DNA from: an uncultured Clostridia bacterium
GTDB taxonomy: Bacteria > Bacillota > Clostridia > Christensenellales > UBA1242
Direction of reading: 5' to 3'
Length of the DNA: 5,625 bases
Assembly: GCA_944349915.1 (NCBI GenBank)
Contig: CALVNU010000060.1
Location: 1-5,625, forward strand
Below are positions 1 through 5,602 of this stretch, in pieces. The notes below the pieces were generated by a model. That model made no database searches and was not told where the DNA came from. It saw only the letters and a program-made list of their open reading frames with translations. Positions within the stretch are counted from its first letter, which is position 1; the number at the start of each line of letters is the position of its first letter. A program made the translations under genes and the position numbers.

Positions 1-410
1 TCAGTGCCCAAAGTGGCGGCTTGTTCAAAAGGTATTTCCTGTTCTGTCCACGGAGTTTTGACAAGTCTTGGTTTTTCGCCTTCTTGGTGTCCCATAGCGC
101 CGGAGATAAGATAGCCCACGCAGTCAATCATCCTAACCGACATTTCGGCGTTTGCCACCTTGATTTTAACGGCTTCATTTGGCACAAAGTGCGGTTGTGT
201 TGTCATAATAGTTTTTCCGTCAGCGCTTTGCGGAAGTTCATCAACAGTTCTGTCTTTTGCGTTTGGTTCAGAGATATTAGGAAGGACAAGTTTTTTCATA
301 AATTGAGTGATAAAAGTTGACTTACCCACCCTTACAGGTCCAACAACGCCGATGTAGATATCGCCATTGGTTCTTTCTCTAATATCGTCATATATTTGAA
401 ATTTTTCCAT
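1..410 (-). CDS. spoIVA: Stage IV sporulation protein A, N-terminal part (cut by window edge)
   Basis: SpoIVA is the ATPase that polymerises on the forespore surface, held there by SpoVM, to make the base layer of the spore coat. Seen here: 136 codons from an ATG with an ideal GGAGGT ribosome site, then the frame runs off the window. The start MEKFQIYDDI closely resembles the Bacillus subtilis protein as I remember it. The P-loop GPVRVGKST is at residues 24-32, so its lysine is K30 as in B. subtilis. The family block DELPQSADGKTIMTT follows at 58-71, ending in the two threonines described as sensor residues. A DCVG motif at 96-99 fits a Walker B/switch site. The full family length is about 490 residues, so roughly the last 70% lies outside the window. 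The fragment has no frameshift and all key N-terminal residues are present. The upstream neighbour is an orphan lipoprotein, not gpsA as in B. subtilis. A separate sigma-E-like promoter lies just upstream. Confidence 0.97.
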   Translation of the reverse strand, partial: MEKFQIYDDIRERTNGDIYIGVVGPVRVGKSTFITQFMKKLVLPNISEPNAKDRTVDELPQSADGKTIMTTQPHFVPNEAVKIKVANAEMSVRMIDCVGYLISGAMGHQEGEKPRLVKTPWTEQEIPFEQAATLGT

Positions 411-414
411 AAAG

Positions 415-420
415 ACCTCC
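415..420 (-). promoter_or_regulatory. Ribosome binding site of spoIVA
   Basis: GGAGGT lies 4 nt before the ATG at 410-408. It is a full match to the anti-Shine-Dalgarno core and fixes the start codon, which also agrees with the known SpoIVA N-terminus. Confidence 0.9.
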
Positions 421-433
421 AAAGATACAAGAT

Positions 434-462
434 ATGATATGAGAGGGCTATGTTAAATATGC
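434..462 (-). promoter_or_regulatory. Sigma-E-like promoter of spoIVA
   Basis: Read on the minus strand, GCATATT at 462-456 fits the sigma-E -35 consensus (KMATATT). After a 14-nt spacer, CATATCAT at 441-434 matches 6 of 8 positions of the -10 consensus CATACAHT. The start of transcription would fall near 427, giving a leader of about 16 nt that contains the ribosome site. In B. subtilis spoIVA is transcribed by the mother-cell factor sigma-E, so the match is in the expected place. The consensus is recalled, not computed, and the region is AT-rich. Confidence 0.65.
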
Positions 463-492
463 AAAAAAAGAGTAAACTTTTTGCAAGTTTAC
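463..492 (-). terminator. Intrinsic terminator after the 734-residue lipoprotein gene
   Basis: The minus-strand RNA forms an 8-bp stem, GTAAACTT (492-485) with AAGTTTAC (479-472), around a 5-nt loop. One short step later comes a run of seven U (469-463). It starts about 25 nt after the stop codon at 520-518. The stem has few G:C pairs, so it may be only moderately strong. The U-run ends directly at the proposed -35 of spoIVA. Confidence 0.8.
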
Positions 493-517
493 CCTTAAAT
501 TTTGTAAGAATTGGTTA

Positions 518-2722
518 TCAAGCCAAAACTCTGTCAGTGACAGCGTCTACGGCGGTGTAGAATTTATAATTTGTTTCTGTGTCACCCACGCGTTTAACAA
601 CTCTGTAAACCACTTCCAAATAGTCGCAACCGTCATTGCCGGCAAACATTTCATGATTAAGTTGCCCTGTCAAATAGGTTTCTCCGTTTGCGATTTGTTC
701 TTCGGTTGGCTCGATGATAGAATAGTAATCCTTAACCTTTGACAGTCCAGTAAGTTGAATTGGAGTTTTAGAGACAAGCGGGTTTCCCCTATAATCATTT
801 CTGCCAACATCTGTCATCAAAATGCCATTGCCGATTTGAGTGTTGAAAGGTCCAACAATAAGGTCTTTTGACGGAGCGCCCAAGATTGACTCGTCAACGC
901 CAAAGGATACAAGTTGACTAAAAGAGATTGATGAGCCATGTTGCTGTGAATATCTTTTTTCTGCATCTTCAAGGTCATCATCACCCCAAGCGTCTTTCAT
1001 TTTGCCGTCAGGAACATTTACCATTTTAGAGCCAACTTGAGTGAGCGTGTTGGTTTCATGGTCATAGAAATTGAGCATAATTTCTATAGTTAAAAATCTG
1101 TTTTCGTCAAAAGGCTGTCCAGAAGCGGTTTGATAGCCGTCAAGGTCGGCATCGTATTGCAGAGTTATGGTTACTGCGGTAACATTTACAGTTTCTTTAA
1201 ACATCAAAACCACACTTTGATATTCCAAAGGCATAATAACAGGAGTGCCAGAGTGGGCAGAAAAGTCTTCATAATAAGGGAATGGGTCCTCATCACCGCC
1301 AGCCACAAACGACTCTCCCCAATATTCTTTTATTTCAGAAGCAAGATAGCGGTCGTCAACAGTAACATTTCCGCCTTCTTCGCCGTCATTTCCGATAGAA
1401 ACTTCTTCGCACACTTTTTCAACCATATTGAAAACGGTATTTTGATAATCTCGTTTGACTTCTACTGTATCTGGAGTTGCTTCTGTAATAGTTTCTCCTT
1501 CATACTGCAATTCTCCTTCATACTCAAGGCTACTCATAATGTTTTCCAGTTCCTCTTGACTTGATACTGCAAAGGTTGTGGTTGTGCCATTTGCGTCTGT
1601 GTAAGTAACCAAAGTTGCACCATCATAAACAGTAACGATGTCGGAAGACATTGCCTTTTCTCCGATAACATTGTTCAAAATCCAGTTTGCAATTTTTGTA
1701 CGGTTGCGGGCAGAAATTCCAACATAACCCCCAAGCCTTTCAAAATTTGCCTGTGCATTTGCAAGCGCCTCGTCAATTGTGTAAGAAACTTGCACACCGT
1801 TGATTGTTTCTGTAACCGAAACCGAATAATATGTGCCGTCTTCTGGTATAGGATCTTCTGGTATTTCAACAACAACCTGTCCTGGTTCTAGGTCGATTGC
1901 ATAGCGATAGATGGCATACTCCAGCGCCTTGACAAAATCGGAATAGAGGTCATAATTATATTGTCCCTCTGTTCCAACATATGTGTTGAGATAGGTGGTG
2001 GAAATATTGCCATAATGATCAATAAAATATTCCTTTGCCGAATCAAAAGAAGGATAAGAAAAACTATCCAAAACATTTATAACTTTTGTCGCACCATTCT
2101 CTGTAAATTCAACATAATTTATGGTTTTATCAGAAGTGTTGTAGTCGTTATATAATGCAGGTTTCTGATTTGCATCATCTAAATCAATTGCAAAACTCCA
2201 GTTCCAGGCATTGCCAAGGTTTGCAGAAAGAGCAACTGCAGTTTGGCTAGTTGGAGTGGAAACATTGCCTGCTTGATCTATAGTAACAGCGTTTGAAATA
2301 TTATATTGCCTATCCACCTGGTATCTTATGCTGTCATAAAGATATGGCAAAGTGCTATCATCAAATTGATAGTAACCATTAACAAGAGTAATGTTCGTTG
2401 CAACACCATAAATCGCTTCAAGCCTTCGCATAATCTGCCATGAATATCTGCCATAATAGTCGTTTGGTTGTTCTTCCGTTCCGCCAGAGTTGCCGTCATA
2501 GTCATAGCTCTCCGGTCTATACAAAATTTTTGTGCCATAAATGCTGCTTTCCATATCGGCAAGTTTATCGTAATATTCTTCTTCAGAAATCTCGCCATTT
2601 TCAAATTTTGAAAACAGGTCATCAAAAAAGTCAAGCCCATCGCCAATACCCAAACATCCACCTGCAAAACAGATGGAAAGCACCATAACAAAAGCAAACA
2701 TTTTGGCAAAAAATCTTTTCAT
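518..2722 (-). CDS. Predicted secreted lipoprotein of unknown family, 734 residues
   Basis: I do not recognise the family. The start at 2722 (MKRFFAKMF) gives a classical signal: basic n-region, hydrophobic stretch 8-20, then AGGC with Cys23 as a possible lipidation site. Alanine at -3 is an imperfect lipobox. The frame is open 42 codons further upstream, but that extension is lysine-rich, has no signal character, and overlaps the previous gene and its terminator, so I reject it. The mature part starts with an acidic helical segment (30-62). A Tyr/Asp/Asn-rich region follows, then a proline-rich hinge EIPEDPIPEDGT (286-297). Next are a probable helix (317-352), an acidic stretch (387-423) and a probably beta-rich C-terminal half ending in VTDRVLA. 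No catalytic motif, sortase signal or peptidoglycan-binding motif is visible. The acidic composition suits a surface protein. It lies between another lipoprotein gene and spoIVA and appears to be transcribed alone. Confidence 0.85.
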   Translation of the reverse strand: MKRFFAKMFAFVMVLSICFAGGCLGIGDGLDFFDDLFSKFENGEISEEEYYDKLADMESSIYGTKILYRPESYDYDGNSGGTEEQPNDYYGRYSWQIMRRLEAIYGVATNITLVNGYYQFDDSTLPYLYDSIRYQVDRQYNISNAVTIDQAGNVSTPTSQTAVALSANLGNAWNWSFAIDLDDANQKPALYNDYNTSDKTINYVEFTENGATKVINVLDSFSYPSFDSAKEYFIDHYGNISTTYLNTYVGTEGQYNYDLYSDFVKALEYAIYRYAIDLEPGQVVVEIPEDPIPEDGTYYSVSVTETINGVQVSYTIDEALANAQANFERLGGYVGISARNRTKIANWILNNVIGEKAMSSDIVTVYDGATLVTYTDANGTTTTFAVSSQEELENIMSSLEYEGELQYEGETITEATPDTVEVKRDYQNTVFNMVEKVCEEVSIGNDGEEGGNVTVDDRYLASEIKEYWGESFVAGGDEDPFPYYEDFSAHSGTPVIMPLEYQSVVLMFKETVNVTAVTITLQYDADLDGYQTASGQPFDENRFLTIEIMLNFYDHETNTLTQVGSKMVNVPDGKMKDAWGDDDLEDAEKRYSQQHGSSISFSQLVSFGVDESILGAPSKDLIVGPFNTQIGNGILMTDVGRNDYRGNPLVSKTPIQLTGLSKVKDYYSIIEPTEEQIANGETYLTGQLNHEMFAGNDGCDYLEVVYRVVKRVGDTETNYKFYTAVDAVTDRVLA

Positions 2723-2728
2723 AACTTT

Positions 2729-2757
2729 ATTGTAACCTTTTTTTGCATAAAAATCAA
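2729..2757 (-). promoter_or_regulatory. Sigma-A-like promoter of the 734-residue gene, possibly leaderless
   Basis: TTGATT (2757-2752) and TACAAT (2734-2729) are separated by exactly 17 nt. The -10 matches 5 of 6 and the -35 matches 4 of 6 consensus positions. With the usual 6-nt gap, transcription would start at about 2722, which is the A of the ATG. The mRNA would then have no leader. The only ribosome-site-like bases, AAAGG, overlap the spacer and would not be in that transcript. The -35 overlaps a perfect inverted repeat. Confidence 0.5.
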
Positions 2758-2775
2758 GTTTTTTATGCAAAAAAA
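2738..2775. repeat. Perfect 16-bp inverted repeat with 6-bp spacer
   Basis: The left arm (2738-2753) is seven T, then GCATAAAAA. The right arm (2760-2775) is its exact reverse complement, TTTTTATGC then seven A. The spacer is TCAAGT. It covers the -35 element and most of the promoter spacer of the 734-residue gene. Its outer A-tract is also the U-tract of the preceding terminator. It could be an operator or an RNA hairpin in read-through transcripts; the sequence alone does not decide. Confidence 0.7.
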
Positions 2776-2803
2776 AAGATTGATAGGCTTTATCAATCTT
2801 TTT
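2769..2803 (-). terminator. Strong intrinsic terminator of the 859-residue gene
   Basis: On the minus strand AGATTGATA (2799-2791) pairs with TATCAATCT (2785-2777) around the loop AAGCC, and flanking A and T runs lengthen the stem to about 13 bp. The U-run reaches 2769. The stop codon TAA at 2804-2802 runs straight into the 5' arm, so a terminating ribosome would cover part of the hairpin. The plus strand also has five T after the stem, so the structure is potentially bidirectional, but no plus-strand gene uses it. Confidence 0.85.
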
Positions 2804-5381
2804 ACGCATTTTCGTTTGCAGAACTTGCGGAATAAACATTAAATGCATTGATTGCTTCTTGATTTACAATTTCTATATCGCTTGAAATCATTGTTTCATT
2901 TTTAGTTAAATAAACAAGATATTTACCACTGGTAATAGCATTTTCAATAGTTTCATCCAATGGTGTGTTGCTTGGTTGAGCAAAAACCGCTTCAAAATTA
3001 TATTTTATATTGTTATCAAAATCAACACAAGTTATTACAAAGTTATATGTAGAGCCAAATTCTGCATTTGTTCCACTACTACTATTATCAAAACTTACAC
3101 AAGAAATTTTTGTGTTTTCATTTATATACCCTGCTTCAACAAGAAGTGGCATAATTAAGTTTAAATATCCTTCATATTCTGTTGATAAAGCGGTGTATGT
3201 ATGAGCCGTCCCTGTAATATTTTGTGTTCCAGAAAAAGATAATCGGTTCCAGTCAACTTCTCCATTTTCTCCAATTAAACTTGAGAAAGGGATTGGATTA
3301 AAAGTAAATTTAAACGATCTTAAGCGTTCCTTATCCCCATTATAGTTATGTCTTATGCCTACAAATTCCACTGCATTAAGTTGATTATTTCCATCTGTTT
3401 GCAATCCCCATTTTAAAATTTCAACATCACCATCTTCAATTGCTGTAGCAGTAAGATCCGACCCAAAAATACTTATTATTGCTCGTTCTGTCAAGAAAGA
3501 TTTTTGCAAAACTTGAGAAAGTTCATCGCCGTAAACTGTAGCCAAATCTTCCCAACTCTCAATAGTTGTTTGTGGAGTAACCACAACACCAATTTCCGCC
3601 GAGCCTTCTGGAGTAATTTCAATCACATAGACCACATTTTGTGTTTCCACAACAATTCTGCCGTCAAGGTCAACATTTTCCACTGGATTGCCTTGCAAAT
3701 CAACAAGTATGCCATTTTCAACTTTTGCATTTGCATACAATGTTCCTGCAAAATCACCAGCAATAAGAGTTGTTTCGTCAATTTTGACATTAACATTTTC
3801 GCCTTCTTGAGTTCCTGTTCCGCTAGCAGAAATTGTTATTGTTCCATTTGAAATTGCAGTGTCAATGTCTCCTGCAAAGCCATCAACAGTCTGGTCAATT
3901 TTGCCTTCGACAACCAATTGCAAATATTCTTCAAAATCAGCCACATTGTTTGATATAAGTGCTGTCATGTCCGCATTTTCAATCTTGGAAATCACAACAT
4001 CTTTGTTCTCTTCACCAGTTTCTCCGCCTGGATTTGCGCCAGTCTCTCCGCCTGGATTTTCACCTGGATTTTCGCCTTCATTTTGCTTTTCAACTACAAC
4101 ACCAATTTGCACAAAACCTCCTGGAGTAATCTCAATCACATAGACCACATTTTGTGTTTCCACAACAATTCTGCCGTCAAGGTCAACATTTTCCACTGGA
4201 TTGCCTTGCAAATCAACAAGTATGCCATTTTCAACTTTTGCATTTGCATACAATGTTCCTGCAAAATCACCAGCAATAAGAGTTGTTTCGTCAATTTTGA
4301 CATTAACATTTTCGCCTTCTTGAGTTCCTGTTCCGCTAGCAGAAATTGTTATTGTTCCATTTGAAATTGCAGTGTCAATGTCTCCTGCAAAGCCATCAAC
4401 AGTCTGGTCAATTTTGCCTTCGACAACCAATTGCAAATATTCTTCAAAATCAGCCACATTGTTTGATATAAGTGCTGTCATGTCCGCATTTTCAATCTTG
4501 GAAATCACAACATCTTTGCTCTCTTCACCAGTCTCTCCGCCTGGATTTCCGCCAGTCTCTCCGCCAGTCTCACCTTCATTTCCGCCAGTCTCTCCGCCAG
4601 TCTCACCTTCATTTCCGCCGGTCTCACCACCGGTTTCGCCTTCATTTCCACCAGTTTCGCCACCAGTCTCACCTTCGTTTCCGCCAGTCTCTCCACCAGT
4701 TTCGCCTTCATTTCCGCCGGTCTCACCGCCTGGGTTTTCACCTGGATTTTCGCCTTCAATTTCTGTTTCGGTAAGGTCTAGGTTCACAGTGTCTTCCAAA
4801 GATGTTCCCACAACGATAATGCTTCCGTCATCAAGTTCGATTACATGTGCAACCACCATAGTTTTGCCTATGCCGTTTTGTGTGTAAGACAAAGTGTTCC
4901 CTTCCAGTGTGGCATTTGTGTATGCTTGTGCGTCAAAGTCTGCAGAAGTAAGGGTTTGAGTGCCAGCAAGTTCAACTTTTTTGCCATCGGCATTAACGGC
5001 AGTGCCGTCAACACTTACAACAAGGCTTTCTCTTGTCAAAATGGTAGAAATTTTACCTTCAAAATTTGTGTAACCTTCTTCTTCCATTTTCTGTAAAACA
5101 ACATCTTCAACTACATCGTCAATTGCTTGACCATTTTCCACCAAAGCGGATGCAATTTGATTCATATCTGTAACATCTTCAATTTCAACATCTTTATCTT
5201 TAACATCAACACAAGCAACCAAAGCAGGTGCAATTGCCGTTGTTGTTACTGTTAAAGCAAGGGCAGTGCCTCTCCAGCCACCATTTTTAAGATTGCCGAT
5301 TGCAAGTTTTGTTCCCACTGCAAGAATTGTAAATTTTTCTTTTAAAGCCTTGATAAGTCTTTTCATAATATCGTTGCTCAT
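2802..5381 (-). CDS. Predicted repeat-domain lipoprotein of unknown family, 859 residues
   Basis: I do not recognise the family. The start at 5381 has a strong AAGGAG site; the internal ATG (residue 6) has none. A hydrophobic stretch (about 39-56) ends in LVAC, a good lipobox with Cys57, although the n-region before it is unusually long. Domain 1 (about 64-194) is a diverged relative of domains 2 (289-430) and 3 (460-601). They share the pattern IENADM..., a helical part, short beta-like segments and DF...YANAKVENG. Domains 2 and 3 are almost identical in DNA. Linkers are flexible and acidic: five exact 11-residue units GGETGGNEGET (218-272), plus NPGE/NPGGETG stretches. The C-terminal module (about 605-859) is unrelated to the repeats by eye and encoded by much more AT-rich DNA. 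No LPXTG, LysM or catalytic motif is visible. The architecture suggests a cell-surface display or binding protein; this is inference. It is transcribed alone from 5448-5420 and ends in a strong terminator. Confidence 0.88.
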   Translation of the reverse strand: MSNDIMKRLIKALKEKFTILAVGTKLAIGNLKNGGWRGTALALTVTTTAIAPALVACVDVKDKDVEIEDVTDMNQIASALVENGQAIDDVVEDVVLQKMEEEGYTNFEGKISTILTRESLVVSVDGTAVNADGKKVELAGTQTLTSADFDAQAYTNATLEGNTLSYTQNGIGKTMVVAHVIELDDGSIIVVGTSLEDTVNLDLTETEIEGENPGENPGGETGGNEGETGGETGGNEGETGGETGGNEGETGGETGGNEGETGGETGGNEGETGGETGGNPGGETGEESKDVVISKIENADMTALISNNVADFEEYLQLVVEGKIDQTVDGFAGDIDTAISNGTITISASGTGTQEGENVNVKIDETTLIAGDFAGTLYANAKVENGILVDLQGNPVENVDLDGRIVVETQNVVYVIEITPGGFVQIGVVVEKQNEGENPGENPGGETGANPGGETGEENKDVVISKIENADMTALISNNVADFEEYLQLVVEGKIDQTVDGFAGDIDTAISNGTITISASGTGTQEGENVNVKIDETTLIAGDFAGTLYANAKVENGILVDLQGNPVENVDLDGRIVVETQNVVYVIEITPEGSAEIGVVVTPQTTIESWEDLATVYGDELSQVLQKSFLTERAIISIFGSDLTATAIEDGDVEILKWGLQTDGNNQLNAVEFVGIRHNYNGDKERLRSFKFTFNPIPFSSLIGENGEVDWNRLSFSGTQNITGTAHTYTALSTEYEGYLNLIMPLLVEAGYINENTKISCVSFDNSSSGTNAEFGSTYNFVITCVDFDNNIKYNFEAVFAQPSNTPLDETIENAITSGKYLVYLTKNETMISSDIEIVNQEAINAFNVYSASSANENA
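2805..3570 (-). other. AT-rich C-terminal module of the 859-residue gene
   Basis: This part encodes about residues 605-859. My hand count for 2821-3540 gives about 31-32% G+C, while sampled lines at 3661-3720 and 4741-5040 are about 42-47% and the linker repeat about 53-60%. The protein here is rich in Asn, Phe, Tyr and Ser and contains two cysteines about 23 residues apart (761 and 785). The change is fairly sharp near 3540-3570, right after domain 3. A separately acquired module is one explanation; relaxed selection is another. Confidence 0.55.
3608..4052. repeat. Long direct repeat, copy B (domain 3)
   Basis: It matches 4121-4565 at a constant 513-bp offset (171 codons). I count four differences, at 3618, 4006, 4020 and 4036, and 387 consecutive identical bases (3619-4005). 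Two differences change the residue (Asn/Ser and Ala/Gly). The copy encodes most of domain 3 and the linker before it. Confidence 0.93.
4121..4565. repeat. Long direct repeat, copy A (domain 2)
   Basis: Partner of 3608-4052, about 99% identical over 445 bp and in the same reading frame. Similarity decays quickly just outside (4089-4120 versus 3576-3607 is only partly alike). The upstream boundary coincides with the end of the 33-bp linker units, which suggests the linker took part in the duplication. Confidence 0.93.
4566..4730. repeat. 33-bp tandem repeat, five units (Gly/Glu/Thr/Asn linker)
   Basis: Five in-frame 33-bp units (4566-4598, 4599-4631, 4632-4664, 4665-4697, 4698-4730) each encode GGETGGNEGET. 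A partial unit continues to about 4545. No two units have the same DNA, yet every difference is a third-position synonymous change (GAG/GAA, GGT/GGC/GGA, ACT/ACC, AAT/AAC). There are no spacers between units. Confidence 0.95.
4800..5192 (-). other. Diverged first copy of the repeat domain (domain 1)
   Basis: Residues about 64-194 align by eye with domains 2 and 3. ADFDAQAYTNATLEGNTL (147-164) lines up with GDFAGTLYANAKVENGIL. HVIELDDGSIIVVG lines up with YVIEITPGGFVQIG. The preceding parts share the IE...DM start and a GKIST/GDIDT step. DNA identity is low, so this copy is far older than the domain 2/3 duplication. The alignment was made by eye. Confidence 0.6.
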
Positions 5382-5389
5382 ACCCTATT

Positions 5390-5395
5390 CTCCTT
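5390..5395 (-). promoter_or_regulatory. Ribosome binding site of the 859-residue gene
   Basis: AAGGAG lies 8 nt before the ATG at 5381-5379. It favours this start over the ATG at 5366, which would give a more usual MKR beginning but has no ribosome site. Confidence 0.85.
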
Positions 5396-5419
5396 AAGTC
5401 TATATTTTAACTCAATTAT

Positions 5420-5448
5420 ATTGTATCACAACAAAAGTCAATTTTCAA
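5420..5448 (-). promoter_or_regulatory. Extended -10 sigma-A-like promoter of the 859-residue gene
   Basis: TTGAAA (5448-5443) and TACAAT (5425-5420) are 17 nt apart. A TG at 5428-5427 sits one base before the -10, making an extended -10. Transcription would start near 5413, leaving a leader of about 32 nt with the AAGGAG site. An overlapping alternative, TTGACT (5441-5436) with TATAAT (5420-5415), has better hexamers but a short 15-nt spacer. Confidence 0.7.
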
Positions 5449-5541
5449 CCCCTTTTTCAAACTTTTTTAAGTTTTTTTTACGCACCGCCTGCAATTTTAA
5501 AGGCACCATGTAGAAAATGCAAATCAATATAACACGCCGTC

Positions 5542-5602
5542 CTGCCATTTTTTCGCCGACCAACGCAACCACTCTGCCATTTTTTGTCGACCAACGCAAC
5601 CG
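5542..5602. repeat. Two imperfect ~29-bp direct repeats at 32-bp spacing
   Basis: CTGCCATTTTTT followed by a segment ending CGACCAACGCAACC occurs at 5542-5570 and again at 5574-5601, with a one-base length difference after the T-run. A third, poorer piece (CGCCGTCC...CCCTTTT) begins near 5611 and may continue beyond the edge; it resembles 5535-5553. The stretch is GC-richer than its surroundings. The 32-bp period and the indel break any reading frame, so it is probably not coding. Between it and the promoter (5449-5541) I see no gene. Confidence 0.7.

Noticed and set aside
21..320. Plus-strand 99-residue open frame
   Set aside because: It lies wholly antisense to the clearly identified spoIVA and has no ribosome site.
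2723..2848. Upstream extension of the 734-residue gene to an ATG at 2848
   Set aside because: It would overlap the end of the preceding gene and its terminator hairpin, add a lysine-rich non-signal segment, and bury the secretion signal.
3504..4364. Pairs of near-identical plus-strand open frames (3504-3851, 3859-4143, 4083-4364)
   Set aside because: They duplicate only because the long direct repeat on the minus-strand gene is duplicated; no promoter or ribosome site.
4545..4730. CRISPR-like array of 33-bp repeats
   Set aside because: Units are directly adjacent with no spacers, lie in frame inside a gene, and encode the same peptide.
4372..4887. Plus-strand open frame giving a Pro/Ser/Val-rich 171-residue protein
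   Set aside because: It is the antisense image of the GGETGGNEGET linker and domain 2; it has no ribosome site and its composition is forced by the opposite strand.
5455..5479. Hairpin AAACTT/AAGTTT with T-run on the plus strand, terminator-like
   Set aside because: Only 6 bp and A/T-rich, with no plus-strand gene ending nearby; on the minus strand there is no T-run after it.
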